64,000 nucleotides of DNA from Vibrio splendidus (GTDB taxonomy: Bacteria > Pseudomonadota > Gammaproteobacteria > Enterobacterales > Vibrionaceae): positions 1,922,001-1,986,000 of the forward strand of contig NZ_AP025508.1 of the NCBI RefSeq assembly GCF_024347615.1, in the 5' to 3' direction. The notes beneath the pieces are model-generated. The model was not told the origin of the DNA. It saw only the letters and a list, made by a program, of their open reading frames with translations, and did not search any database. A program made the translations under genes and the position numbers. Shown here in pieces: positions 26,702 to 35,894 of this stretch. Numbering within the stretch: position 1 is the stretch's first letter; each line of letters starts with the position of its first letter.

Positions 26702-28591
26702 TTAATACTTAAACTGCGCCACAATCTTCTCAAGCTTCACACTCACGTTCGATACTTGTTCACTACAACGAACTGACCCTGAAACCACGGTATGAGTATC
26801 ACTGGCTAAATGAGCGATATCGGTAATGTTCCGATCGATGTCCGCTGAAACCATGGATTGCTCTTCAGACGCCGTGGCAATCTGGCTGTTTAAGTCGAAC
26901 ATCTCTCCAACTTGAAAGTGTATCCCTTCAATCGCATTTACCACATCTTTGGTTTGGTGTTTAACTAACCCCGTTTGTTCTAGGCTTACCGACATCTTAG
27001 CGACCGTTTTTGCTATTCCAGACGTTAGGCCATGAATGGTCGATTCAATTTGATGGGTTGAATCGTTGGTCATTAGCGAAAGCTCTCTCACTTCAGAGGC
27101 CACGACTGCAAACCCGCGTCCATGGTCACCAGCACGCGCAGCTTCTATCGCCGCATTTAGCGCGAGTAGGTTAGTTTGTTCCGCAATACCTTGAATGGTA
27201 GTGACGACTTGGTTGATTTCACGACTCTGGTCTTCGAGCTGAACAATTAGGTTTTGAGACTCTGCAATATTCTCGGCCAGCACATTAATGCTGTCATTGG
27301 TTGCGTGGGTTTCTTGCAACGCCTGATGTGCATTGTCTTTGATCTTCTCAGCGTTCATCGCTGCGTTTTCTATGTTCGCCGTTACTTCATTACTGGTCAT
27401 CACCAGCTCATTAACTGCCGTCGCTACTGATTCAGATTGTTGCTTCTGCTTTTCAGCATTACTCATACTTTTGATTGCCGCTTCTTCAGAGCTACACGAA
27501 CTATCGGTCAACACCGTCATCACGCCGGATAGCTCTTTGATGTTACCGTGCAGTTTATTGATGAAGGTATCGAACGAGTGAGCAAGTTGTGCGAGTTCGT
27601 CATTGCCTTTGGCATTCATGCGAACGGTTAAGTCACCATCTCCACTGGCGATTGATTCCATCATCACGTTTATCGCTTTGATTCGCGCAAGTATGTTGCG
27701 ACCAATGAACACCAACAATAAAGAGAGCAGAGCGACGATGGCGGCACCAAACAGATGCAATGTATTTTTGGTATGTGTACTCGCCGCTGTGATGGCTTGG
27801 CTTATCTCGGTTTGTACCGTTTCAATAGCTTGTTCTGTTTTGTGGACGTTGCTACGTAAGGCGCCTCTAAGACCGAGTTCTGCCGATAAACCTAAATTAG
27901 TGTTAGCCAACAGAAGCGTTTCAACCGCAGCTTTGTAATCCGAATAGGCTTGCTCTGTCGCAACCGAAGTTTGAGAGTAGGGTTCAAACTCTTTAAGAGC
28001 ACTCGCTAACGCCATATGTGTTTGGTCATTAATATGAGCGAGATAGTGGAAGTCTTTTTCAATCAACTCTAACAGCGCAAGCTCTAAAGCCAAACTCGAT
28101 TCAGATTCGATCGCTGATTTTAACGAGGTTCTTTTGCCATCTAACGCAGCGACAAAGCCTAAAGGTGCGGTCGTACGTTCAATGTTATTTACTTGTTCGA
28201 CGATTTGGTGAAATTGCTTTTGATATTGATGGAGAGTGTCCGAAATCCGTGTCATTTGGTCAGACAGGTGCAGCTCATGCGAGGTGAGAGTCTGGTTCAA
28301 CGTCACCAATCTTTGATTCAATGTGTCGGCGGTTTTATCGAAACGTTCTGCGTATTTTTGATCGTGGCGAGACAAGAAATCTTTCTCGTGTCGCCTCAGG
28401 GTGAGTAGGTCAACAGAACTCCTCAAGTTTTCAGTGGCAGCACGTTCCAAGGATTCAAGCTTGTCTAAGCTGAACTGCTCGTAGATGGCATAGATAAAAA
28501 CAGAAACAAACAGGGTGAGGTTGATTAGAATAAATTTACTGCGTATTGAAAGAGACAGCGAACGACGCTGAGGTTCCGATGGATTACTCAT
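26702..28591 (-). CDS. methyl-accepting chemotaxis protein with helical periplasmic sensor
   Basis: A 629-residue chemoreceptor. TM1 is at about 22-42, followed by a long helical periplasmic domain of about 240 residues (rich in heptad-like Leu, HBM-like in size), TM2 at about 282-303, HAMP ([19 protein letters not shown]), and the signalling hairpin [20 protein letters not shown] at about 470-490. The hairpin sequence is canonical. It lies alone between ybiT (convergent) and the cyd unit. The ligand is unknown; a helical bimodular-type domain would fit small organic ligands. Confidence 0.93.
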   Translation of the reverse strand: MSNPSEPQRRSLSLSIRSKFILINLTLFVSVFIYAIYEQFSLDKLESLERAATENLRSSVDLLTLRRHEKDFLSRHDQKYAERFDKTADTLNQRLVTLNQTLTSHELHLSDQMTRISDTLHQYQKQFHQIVEQVNNIERTTAPLGFVAALDGKRTSLKSAIESESSLALELALLELIEKDFHYLAHINDQTHMALASALKEFEPYSQTSVATEQAYSDYKAAVETLLLANTNLGLSAELGLRGALRSNVHKTEQAIETVQTEISQAITAASTHTKNTLHLFGAAIVALLSLLLVFIGRNILARIKAINVMMESIASGDGDLTVRMNAKGNDELAQLAHSFDTFINKLHGNIKELSGVMTVLTDSSCSSEEAAIKSMSNAEKQKQQSESVATAVNELVMTSNEVTANIENAAMNAEKIKDNAHQALQETHATNDSINVLAENIAESQNLIVQLEDQSREINQVVTTIQGIAEQTNLLALNAAIEAARAGDHGRGFAVVASEVRELSLMTNDSTHQIESTIHGLTSGIAKTVAKMSVSLEQTGLVKHQTKDVVNAIEGIHFQVGEMFDLNSQIATASEEQSMVSADIDRNITDIAHLASDTHTVVSGSVRCSEQVSNVSVKLEKIVAQFKY

Positions 28592-28926
28592 GGTTAATTC
28601 CCTTTAAGCCAGTGACGTTGATATTCATATTTATTTTGTAATTAATAGAAATATTTAAATGATGAATATGTAACTAATAGCCTATTAGGTTGTTAAAGCA
28701 AGATTCGTTGGTGGTAAAGGTTAGTTAACCCCTGATATACACAAACTAAGTGATTTGAGACGCCTACTTCCTTAGATGTGGCAAGATAAGATGCCAAAAG
28801 AAAAGTCCTCATTAACACTTATGTCGACAATCTTTGAGATCGCAGGCATCGTATTAAATGAGGACTTTTAATTATTTCAAGTAGTTAGCTGATTATATAG
28901 TTAACAGTTGCTAGTGACTTTACCGA
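28592..28926. other. intergenic region between cydX and the chemoreceptor gene
   Basis: AT-rich. It holds the cyd terminator at 28801-28869 and presumably the chemoreceptor promoter close to 28600. Nothing else is recognisable. Confidence 0.4.
28801..28869 (-). terminator. terminator of the cydABX operon
   Basis: Long-range inverted repeat AAAAGTCCTCATTAA / TTAAATGAGGACTTTT with a loop of about 38 bases. Read leftwards it ends in TTTTCTTTTGG. It lies about 60 bases past the cydX stop. Confidence 0.65.
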
Positions 28927-29040
28927 TCAATTTTGTTCGTTTTGTTCATCGAGAAAGTCGGTGTGTTCTAGCCATAGCGCATTAATAATTCCAAACGCGC
29001 AGGCTAATAATACGCCCAGTACCCAACATAAATACCACAT
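28927..29040 (-). CDS. cydX: cytochrome bd oxidase small subunit CydX
   Basis: A 37-residue single-span membrane protein, MWYLCWVLGVLLACAFGIIN followed by the polar ALWLEHTDFLDEQNEQN. The MWYLCW..G..LACAFG.....W pattern is diagnostic of CydX, which stabilises cytochrome bd in E. coli. ATG 29040 has AGGAGG 5-6 bases upstream. It begins 26 bases after the cydB stop and ends the cyd operon. Confidence 0.93.
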   Translation of the reverse strand: MWYLCWVLGVLLACAFGIINALWLEHTDFLDEQNEQN

Positions 29041-29066
29041 AGGTTATCCTCCTATTTCATCTCTAA

Positions 29067-30203
29067 TTAATACAGTGACGAGCTGTTATCGTGAATGTAT
29101 TGACTGTCTAATCGGCCGAACATTTTGTAGTAACACCAGATTGTGTAACCCAAAATAATTGGCACCACGATAACTGCGACAACAGAGATAATGCTCAGTG
29201 TTAACTCACTTGATGTTCCGTCCCACAGCGTTAAGCTGTGTGATGGCATCAAGCTAGATGGCATGATCATTGGGAATAGGGCGACGCCCGCTGTCGTTAT
29301 GATGCTTGCTATCGATAAGCTCGAAGAAGCGAAGGCCAAACCAGCGCGGTTAAGTCTAGTCATCACTGCACAACTCAGCATTCCGATGATGCCTAGCGCA
29401 GGAATTCCCCAAAGTACCGGATAGTTTTCGTAGTTATGTAGCAGTAAGTCATCAAACTTCATGACATGTTTTAGCAACGGGTTTGAAACACCATCGGTCA
29501 CAACTGGGCTAGTAATCAGGTAACCCGGAAGTGTATATGCGTATAGCCCACCAACAATAAATAGACCGACAGTCACAAGCGCCATACATACGATCACTTT
29601 CTGCGCACGTTGTTTTAAATCACCCGTCGTTTTCATCTGTAGGAATGCCGCGCCTTGCGTGACAACCATCGCTAAGCTCACCAAGCCACATAGCAGTGGG
29701 AAGGGCGTGAGTAGATCCCAGAAACCACCTTGGTATGACATCATTAGCAATTCGTTAAACTCAAACGGAACGCCAATCATCAAGTTACCGAAACCAACAC
29801 CAAAGATAAACGGAGGAATGAAGCCACTGACGATAAGTGCAATATCACAAGCTTTCTTCCATTGCGGATTGTCGATCTTAGCGCGGTAATCCATACCGAG
29901 CGGTCTTAACCACAAGGTCGTCAACACGATAATCATGGCTAAATAGAACCCGGAGAACGCAGCCGCGTAGATTGCAGGCCATATCGCAAAGATAGCGCCA
30001 CCCGCGGTAACCAACCATACTTGGTTGCCATCCCAGTGAGGGGCAATCGAGTTGATCATAATTCGTCGATCAACTTCCGACTTCCCTAGAACAGGAAGCA
30101 ACGCCGCAACGCCCATGTCGAATCCATCGGTAATGATAAAACCGATCAACAACACGCCAATAACTGCCCATGTAAACAGGCGAAGATTTTCGTAATCAAA
30201 CAT
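29067..30203 (-). CDS. cydB: cytochrome bd ubiquinol oxidase subunit II
   Basis: Membrane subunit II of the high-affinity quinol oxidase. The 378 residues form eight or nine hydrophobic helices and start MFDYENLRLFTWAVIGVLL with the conserved ITDGFDMGVAALLP and IAPHWDGNQVWLV segments. Length equals that of E. coli CydB. It starts nine bases after cydA and is followed by cydX. Confidence 0.96.
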   Translation of the reverse strand: MFDYENLRLFTWAVIGVLLIGFIITDGFDMGVAALLPVLGKSEVDRRIMINSIAPHWDGNQVWLVTAGGAIFAIWPAIYAAAFSGFYLAMIIVLTTLWLRPLGMDYRAKIDNPQWKKACDIALIVSGFIPPFIFGVGFGNLMIGVPFEFNELLMMSYQGGFWDLLTPFPLLCGLVSLAMVVTQGAAFLQMKTTGDLKQRAQKVIVCMALVTVGLFIVGGLYAYTLPGYLITSPVVTDGVSNPLLKHVMKFDDLLLHNYENYPVLWGIPALGIIGMLSCAVMTRLNRAGLAFASSSLSIASIITTAGVALFPMIMPSSLMPSHSLTLWDGTSSELTLSIISVVAVIVVPIILGYTIWCYYKMFGRLDSQYIHDNSSSLY

Positions 30204-30212
30204 CTGAATTCC

Positions 30213-31829
30213 TTAATGAAGGTCGATAGTTTTATCTAGCTGACGCGGTGCGCTTTGCTCACCTGTAACGGCTAGATCTTGGTTTGATTGCTCATGGTGA
30301 TAGCGACCCGTTTTCAGTGCGCTCGGGCCCATTTTTGCAAACTTAACCATCAAGAACATTTCTATAATCAAGAACGCGGTGTAGAACAAGTAAACCAAGC
30401 CGATAGAGATCCACAGACTTGAAGCAGGTAGATTAGAAGCCGCCATGTTTACTGGCAGAATCTCACCAATAGCCCAAGGCTGACGGCCATATTCCGCTAC
30501 AAACCAACCGGTTTCACAAGCAATCCAAGGAAGTGGAATCGCGCATATTGTTGCTTTCAGTAACCAACGATTGGTACTAATCTTACGGCGACAAATTTGG
30601 ACGAATGAAAGACCAATGATGGCAAACATCAACACGCCACACACCACCATGATGCGGAAGCTCCAGAACAGAGGGGCAACCGTTGGGATTGTGTCTTTTG
30701 CTGCTTGTTTGATCTGTTGCTCTGTTGCATCCACCACGTTATCGCTGTATTTCTTAACCAGCAATCCATAACCTAGATCATGTTTAACCGATTCAAAATC
30801 ATCGATATTTTGTTGTGATTTATCACCAAAACGCAGTTTTTCTAGTAGCCCATAAGCTAAGATGCCGCTGCGAACACGTTCTTCGTTCTTTGCCAATAGA
30901 TCATGAATGCCGACAACTGGCGTATCCAAAGAACGCGTTGCGATAATACCCATCACGTATGGGATCTTAATCGCGTAGTCCGTCTCCATGGTTTCTTGAT
31001 TCGGGAAACCGAACAGTGTGAATGAGGCAGGGGCTTCTTCGGTGTGCCATTCAGCTTCGATAGCCGCTAGCTTCACCTGTTGAACATCGCCCAACTCATA
31101 ACCAGATTCATCGCCTAGCATCACTGTCGAAACAATCGCAGCCATACCAAAAGCACTTGCTACTGCAAATGAACGACGAGCGAACGGTAAATCACGCCCT
31201 TTAAGCATGTAGTAAGCACTGATACCCATGATAAATAGCGCGCCGGTTGTGTAACCTGCCGCAACGGTATGCACGAACTTCACTTGAGTCACTGGGTTGA
31301 AGATCACTTCAACGAAGTCTGTCATCTCCATACGCATGGTTTCGAAGTTAAACTCTGCGCCCACTGGGTTTTGCATCCAGCCATTGGCCATCAGAATCCA
31401 CAGACCAGAGAAGTTCGAACCCAACGCCGTCAACCACGTCACCGATAAGTGCTGACGCTTAGAGAGCTTGTCCCAACCGAAGAAGAACATACCGACTAAG
31501 GTTGATTCCAAGAAAAACGCAATCAAGGCTTCAATGGCCAGCGGAGCGCCAAAGATATCGCCTACGTAATGCGAGTAATAAGCCCAGTTAGTACCGAACT
31601 GGAATTCCATGGTTAAGCCGGTAGCAACACCGACAGCAAAGTTAATACCAAACAACTTACCCCAGAACTTGGTCATGTCCTTGTAGATGGTTTTGTTGGT
31701 CATGACATACAGCGATTCCATCACTGCGAGTAAGAAGGAGAGGCCTATAGTTAGGGGAACGAATATAAAGTGATAAAGAGCGGTACTTGCGAATTGAAAC
31801 CGCGACAGATCAACGACATCTGTAAGCAT
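30213..31829 (-). CDS. cydA: cytochrome bd ubiquinol oxidase subunit I
   Basis: Heme-bearing catalytic subunit that oxidises quinol and reduces O2 to water at low oxygen. The 538 residues include the N-terminal heme-ligand region [15 protein letters not shown], the second His region [15 protein letters not shown], a long Q-loop (about 250-390) as in the E. coli subtype, and [19 protein letters not shown]. The start is supported by AAGGAG before ATG 31829. Upstream, CCCGTCAC..GTGGCGGG forms a small hairpin. A promoter must lie in the roughly 105-bp gap after the DoxX gene, unless transcription reads through from the hvf operon. Confidence 0.96.
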   Translation of the reverse strand: MLTDVVDLSRFQFASTALYHFIFVPLTIGLSFLLAVMESLYVMTNKTIYKDMTKFWGKLFGINFAVGVATGLTMEFQFGTNWAYYSHYVGDIFGAPLAIEALIAFFLESTLVGMFFFGWDKLSKRQHLSVTWLTALGSNFSGLWILMANGWMQNPVGAEFNFETMRMEMTDFVEVIFNPVTQVKFVHTVAAGYTTGALFIMGISAYYMLKGRDLPFARRSFAVASAFGMAAIVSTVMLGDESGYELGDVQQVKLAAIEAEWHTEEAPASFTLFGFPNQETMETDYAIKIPYVMGIIATRSLDTPVVGIHDLLAKNEERVRSGILAYGLLEKLRFGDKSQQNIDDFESVKHDLGYGLLVKKYSDNVVDATEQQIKQAAKDTIPTVAPLFWSFRIMVVCGVLMFAIIGLSFVQICRRKISTNRWLLKATICAIPLPWIACETGWFVAEYGRQPWAIGEILPVNMAASNLPASSLWISIGLVYLFYTAFLIIEMFLMVKFAKMGPSALKTGRYHHEQSNQDLAVTGEQSAPRQLDKTIDLH

Positions 31830-31936
31830 AAAAACTCCTTCCCGCCACGAGTGTGACGGGTAAGATAATGGAAATAAGATGATAATTAGAGAGAACTAAT
31901 TAAGGGTTTTACATGTAGCTGTGTGAAAATAATCTA

Positions 31937-32545
31937 TTACCAACGAAGGGCTTTGTTTTGTTTTTTAGAGAACTGTTTACGTAACCAGTAATCTGCACTC
32001 ACGTAACGGCCACCACCGTAAACAAGCAGGACTAACAGCATCACGAAGTAGGTGCCTGCGAACTCCATACCGTTATTCAGCATTACCGGGTCGCCAAGTT
32101 CAGTGATGTAGTTGTAACGACCTGGGAAGTTAACCGCGAGCCATTCGATGAAGCCGTTAAGTCGAACGGTTGCTTCCATCCCACCAGTCGCAATCGCATC
32201 CCAACCGTGTTTCCAGTGAACCATTGCACTCGCTACGCTCATCATGAAAATCATTGGAATCGAGATAAAGCGAGTAAACAGACCTAACGCGATACAGATA
32301 CAACCTAGTACTTCGGTCGCTGCCGCTAGGAATGCCAGTAGCTCAGGGAAGGGAAGGTTAAGACCACCGTCGGCCGCTGAGGCGCCAAACCATGCAACTG
32401 TTCCCGAGAAGCCCAGCACTTTAGAGCGTGCACCGACGTAAATCACCGGAATCAGATAAAGACGTACTGAAAGTAGTACTAAGTAATCGTATTGTTTGCA
32501 TTTTTCGACAATAGCGTCGTACCAGCTGAGGGCTGACTTAATCAT
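31937..32545 (-). CDS. DoxX-family membrane protein (HvfX-like)
   Basis: A 202-residue inner-membrane protein with four hydrophobic helices and DoxX-type motifs (RLYLIPVIYVGARSKVLGF, FLAAATEVLGCICIALGLF). DoxX-like proteins are the usual last gene of HvfABC operons; their role is unclear, with redox or metal handling proposed. Its ATG overlaps the stop of the DUF2063 gene (ATGA), with AGGAG upstream, so it is translationally coupled. Confidence 0.87.
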   Translation of the reverse strand: MIKSALSWYDAIVEKCKQYDYLVLLSVRLYLIPVIYVGARSKVLGFSGTVAWFGASAADGGLNLPFPELLAFLAAATEVLGCICIALGLFTRFISIPMIFMMSVASAMVHWKHGWDAIATGGMEATVRLNGFIEWLAVNFPGRYNYITELGDPVMLNNGMEFAGTYFVMLLVLLVYGGGRYVSADYWLRKQFSKKQNKALRW

Positions 32546-33327
32546 AATTTTTCTCCTAAAGAGTGAACGCCAATCAGTTCAACTTCACTGAAATGTTCGA
32601 CCCAATTAATAAACTCGAATCTCGCCAATTGTTGAGCAATTATTTGTTTTATATCGGCTAAAGAACGATTTGGTTGTTGTTGGATTATTTGAATAATCGC
32701 AACATCAATTTCTCTTAGTTTTATCGTGTTGACGCGTTGGTCAGAGTCGCGATAAATCGCGTAATAAACGGGATACCGCCTTTGTGTTAGAAACGTCAGC
32801 GACTCACCATGAACAATGAAAGGTACCTGCACGAGCTTCATCGTACTGTTGACTAACAAACCCAATTGAAGCAGTTGTTCATCAACACGAAGATCACCCG
32901 TCCATGACATCGGCAATACTTGCTTTGAAGCGTCAATTTCAACGCAAAAGGCACACCATTCGTACTCCAACACCGCAAGCTGGTCGGCTGTGAGATCATG
33001 ACTCGCACTCAAAGTAGACAAATCACTTAGATTAGACATACCCATTGGCTGAGTGCGACGCTGGATAAAGCTGACAAACTCAGTTGCTATATGATGAAAC
33101 TCGGGCTCTGAGGCGTAATGCACCACAACAAACTCATCAACCAATATCAGTAGTTGGTCTTGGTCGACTTGCTGACAAAACAGCGGAAATGTGTTGTTCA
33201 ATACACCAAATACGTTGTCTCTAATGAACTCGCTGTATCGACACACTGCGTTGTCTTCAAGTGGTGAACGTATCAATGCGGTTAACGCCTGCGTTTGAGT
33301 GATCATCATGCTAGGAGGGTTATGCAT
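32542..33327 (-). CDS. DUF2063 family partner protein (HvfC-like)
   Basis: A 261-residue cytosolic protein whose N-terminal part (YSEFIRDNVFGVLNNTFPLF) is the DUF2063 domain, the partner or recognition protein of DUF692 enzymes. In Haemophilus HvfC, this type binds the precursor peptide and is needed for its modification. ATG 33327 was chosen because AGGAG lies seven bases upstream; internal ATGs at codons 7 and 8 lack one. It overlaps the DUF692 gene by eight bases. Confidence 0.87.
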   Translation of the reverse strand: MHNPPSMMITQTQALTALIRSPLEDNAVCRYSEFIRDNVFGVLNNTFPLFCQQVDQDQLLILVDEFVVVHYASEPEFHHIATEFVSFIQRRTQPMGMSNLSDLSTLSASHDLTADQLAVLEYEWCAFCVEIDASKQVLPMSWTGDLRVDEQLLQLGLLVNSTMKLVQVPFIVHGESLTFLTQRRYPVYYAIYRDSDQRVNTIKLREIDVAIIQIIQQQPNRSLADIKQIIAQQLARFEFINWVEHFSEVELIGVHSLGEKL

Positions 33328-34315
33328 AAACCAACTCCTGATTCATTGGGCGATGAGCAACACCTGCATCTAGAACCTGACTGTGCATCGTTCGCAACTC
33401 CTCAGTCAGCACGACCAAAGGCGGTACGCTGTTGTCTCTTTCCAGTAACAACGGTTTACTGCCATGAATAGAGAAGGTGTAACGCGCCAAGTCAATAACC
33501 TCTTGCTGTACCGGCATACCGTGGGTATCAAGCAGCGATTTGTTACTTCCACCTGAGCTATCGTTTTCAACTAAATGCCCAGCAATGTGGTAGTAGCGAA
33601 TAGCATCGCTTGGTAAAGCTTTAAGCATTTCTGCGGCATCAAAGTGGTGGTTCTGACTGTTCACGTAGAGATTGTTGATGTCGACCAACAACTCACAGCC
33701 ACTACGCTTTGCTATTTCAGCGATAAACTCACCCTCAGGCGTCTCATCTCCGTAGTTGTGGTAATAAGAGATGTTCTCCATGACCAAAGGACGTTGAATG
33801 ATGTCTTGGACTTGCTTGATTCTGTCCGCTAAATAGCCGATGTTTTCTGCGTGACGTGGCACGGGTAACAGTTCATACAGATACCCTTGGCTGTCTCGAG
33901 AGAAGCTCAAATGCTCGCTGTACACCTGAATATTCAGTTCATCGAGAAATTGACCAACCTGGCGTACAAACTTCGAGTTAAGCGGCTGACAATCTCCAAT
34001 GGATAAGCTTAAACCGTGTGCGATCAAAGGGTATTGCTTCGCTATATCCTGTAGTTGTTCGCGCTTAAGACCACCTAAGCTCATCCAGTTCTCGGGCGCT
34101 AATTCCAGAAAATCAATATCAGGGTGCTTTGGGGAACGAGCGAGCAGTTCAATATGCTCACTGCGTAGCCCAATGCCTTTGTCTGTATTCTGAATGGTTC
34201 GCACTTTATGGTTTAACTCGCTGCTTTTAGGGGCTCGGTCATTTGATGCTGAAGCTTTAGTTTTTAAAGTATTAGTTTTTAAAGCATTAGTTTTATGCGT
34301 TTCTACTGGCCACAT
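33320..34315 (-). CDS. DUF692 / MNIO family peptide-modifying enzyme (HvfB-like)
   Basis: Predicted multinuclear non-heme iron oxidase that modifies cysteines of a precursor peptide, converting them to oxazolone/thioamide groups in studied HvfB/MbnB relatives. The 331 residues show the TIM-barrel iron-ligand motifs EHLSFS, MENISYYHNY, LLVDINNLYVNSQNH and YYHIAGH. The first 45 or so residues before GIGLRSEH are unusual: they carry in-frame 15-bp repeats (KTNALKTNTLKTKAS), so a later start is possible, although none is better supported. It overlaps the hvfA-like gene by 13 bases. Confidence 0.9.
   Translation of the reverse strand: MWPVETHKTNALKTNTLKTKASASNDRAPKSSELNHKVRTIQNTDKGIGLRSEHIELLARSPKHPDIDFLELAPENWMSLGGLKREQLQDIAKQYPLIAHGLSLSIGDCQPLNSKFVRQVGQFLDELNIQVYSEHLSFSRDSQGYLYELLPVPRHAENIGYLADRIKQVQDIIQRPLVMENISYYHNYGDETPEGEFIAEIAKRSGCELLVDINNLYVNSQNHHFDAAEMLKALPSDAIRYYHIAGHLVENDSSGGSNKSLLDTHGMPVQQEVIDLARYTFSIHGSKPLLLERDNSVPPLVVLTEELRTMHSQVLDAGVAHRPMNQELVYA
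34247..34291 (-). repeat. 15-bp in-frame tandem repeat in the DUF692 gene
   Basis: ACTAATGCTTTAAAA and ACTAATACTTTAAAA are adjacent on the minus strand (34277-34291 and 34262-34276), followed by a diverged third copy. They encode repeated T-N-x-L-K. Confidence 0.8.
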
Positions 34316-34617
34316 ACTCCACCTGTCACTTTGCTATTCGCCGTTAGGATGCGCTCTTTACTTGGCGAGATACCTTCAGCCGTTAAGCCACATTTCCCGT
34401 CACGAGCACGCACTAAACGGTCTTGAGGGTTGCTTGTCAGTTCCGCTTTTTCGAAGCGTTTTTCTGTACCACATTTACCCGCAGCACATTTACCACCGTG
34501 TCCTGAAGATTGTTTAGCTTCAACAGGGGCTTCGGCAGGTGCATCAGCAAATGCCATTGCAGAGTTAAGGCTAATCACAGACGTGATCGCAATTGATAGG
34601 GCGATTTTGTTGTTCAT
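34303..34617 (-). CDS. HvfA-like cysteine-rich secreted peptide precursor (RiPP)
   Basis: A 104-residue protein with a Sec signal peptide (MNNKIALSIAITSVISLNSA then MAFADA) and four cysteines, each in a Gly-rich setting: GGKCA, AGKCG, DGKCG and GGVCG. In Haemophilus HvfA and related bufferins, Cys in EGKCG repeats is modified by the DUF692 enzyme and used for copper binding. Here the acidic residue of the motif is mostly replaced by G or A. It starts one base after the metallo-beta-lactamase-fold gene, whose end supplies the AAGGAG box, and overlaps the DUF692 gene. Confidence 0.85.
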   Translation of the reverse strand: MNNKIALSIAITSVISLNSAMAFADAPAEAPVEAKQSSGHGGKCAAGKCGTEKRFEKAELTSNPQDRLVRARDGKCGLTAEGISPSKERILTANSKVTGGVCGQ

Positions 34618-34618
34618 A

Positions 34619-35560
34619 TTATTTCTCCTTTACAGCAGACATAGGGAAGCTCGCTAAATCACGACCAGACATGATTGGTCCGTCGTAGTATTCACGTACG
34701 ATTTTGATTGATTCAGATTTGCGCTTAAGGCCTAGCCCCATCCAGTGGTTAAGTACCAACATTTTTGGATTGATCTCTTTCGCAATTTCACCAATCACAG
34801 AAGGCTTAGCGTGCATGAATGTAGAGACACCATCGGCTTGTTCATGAATCGCCATTGGCATCATCATGATGTCGGCGCCACGAGCGAAGTCTAAGAACGC
34901 AGGGTTGCTACCGTTTTGGTCAGCTGAAATCACCATCACGCCTTCTTCACTTTCAATTCGGTAAGCGAGACAAGGCACATCACCATGAGGAATACCCAGA
35001 GCAGTGATCTTCAAACCATCTTTTTCATAAACAACGGTTGGCACTGTGGATTGATAGTCAACATCGGTAAGATTGACTGGGAATAGGCCATCGGTCCCAT
35101 CGTATAAGCCGGCAAGGTAAGCGTATGCGCCATGGTCTGGGTCAAAGTTCGCTGCGAAGTAACCGTTGAGGCTAGGGAACGCTGAACCTGCGGCTGGACC
35201 TGAAATCTCCAACGCCTTTTCACGTTCAAAGAAGTAGCCACCTTTAAGAAGAGCGGGCATGTCATTTACGTGATCGGTATGGAAGTGAGTGATACCCATG
35301 AAATCTAGGTCTTCAAGTTTTGCACCCGCTTGACCGAAACGTAGGTAAACACCGCCACCGGCATCAATCATGATTCGTGATTTGCCTTTCCACCATACGA
35401 TTTCACCAGATGATGCACGTAGGTCATCCGAGATAGGACCACCTGAACCCAGTATTTGTAATGTAAAGTCCGTATCGACTGGTTTAAGTTCAATTGCGTG
35501 ACAGTTGGCGCCCAAGGTCAATCCAAGAGCTATTGCTAGAGCTTTTAAAGGCTGTTTCAT
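34619..35560 (-). CDS. exported metallo-beta-lactamase-fold hydrolase
   Basis: A 313-residue protein with a signal peptide (MKQPLKALAIALGLTLGANC then HAIELK), so it should act in the periplasm. It has the metallo-beta-lactamase metal motif THFHTDHVND (HxHxDH), DAGGG, SADQNGSNP, and a late His in LNHWMGLG. The layout is like the RNase Z/arylsulfatase branch, but the substrate is unknown. ATG 35560 was chosen as the signal-peptide start; a longer frame from 35608 exists. It is the first gene of the hvf-like operon, one base ahead of the precursor gene. Confidence 0.85.
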   Translation of the reverse strand: MKQPLKALAIALGLTLGANCHAIELKPVDTDFTLQILGSGGPISDDLRASSGEIVWWKGKSRIMIDAGGGVYLRFGQAGAKLEDLDFMGITHFHTDHVNDMPALLKGGYFFEREKALEISGPAAGSAFPSLNGYFAANFDPDHGAYAYLAGLYDGTDGLFPVNLTDVDYQSTVPTVVYEKDGLKITALGIPHGDVPCLAYRIESEEGVMVISADQNGSNPAFLDFARGADIMMMPMAIHEQADGVSTFMHAKPSVIGEIAKEINPKMLVLNHWMGLGLKRKSESIKIVREYYDGPIMSGRDLASFPMSAVKEK

Positions 35561-35786
35561 ATTGTTATCCAATTCTTTTTTCTTATGTGTTTTCTTCGAA
35601 GTGAGCATTCAAAGAAGTGAAACTTTCGCCAAGCAGCACAATAAGTGCGTGCTTCGTTCTGTTCACGGAGCACAAGATAAAGAATTGTTAACGTTTGGTA
35701 TATCTAGTTAATTTGAAAATAACGTTCAATAAAATCAAACGAAAAGATCGAACTCGTTTTGAAAAGGGAAATGTACTTGAGAAATA

Positions 35787-35797
35787 GGGGGGGGGGG
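35787..35797. repeat. eleven-base G homopolymer
   Basis: An uninterrupted run of 11 G lies about 230 bases upstream of the first gene of the hvf-like operon, between it and the fdhD terminator. It is the longest homopolymer noticed in the window. Confidence 0.95.
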
Positions 35798-35821
35798 AGA
35801 TTAGGAGTTTGGAACGAGATA

Positions 35822-35859
35822 AAAGGTGCAAGTGCAAGCTTACACTTGCACCTTTTTTT
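35822..35859. terminator. strong terminator after fdhD
   Basis: The perfect 13-bp stem AAAGGTGCAAGTG / CACTTGCACCTTT has an 8-base loop, with a T-run on the plus side and TTTT on the minus side. It ends the leftward fdhD transcript and insulates the hvf-like operon. Confidence 0.9.
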
Positions 35860-35894
35860 CTAATAGATAACCAATGTCTAAAACGAATTATCGT

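Noticed and set aside
28961..29158. 65-codon plus-strand frame across cydX and the cydB end
   Set aside because: It is antisense to the recognisable CydX peptide and to cydB.
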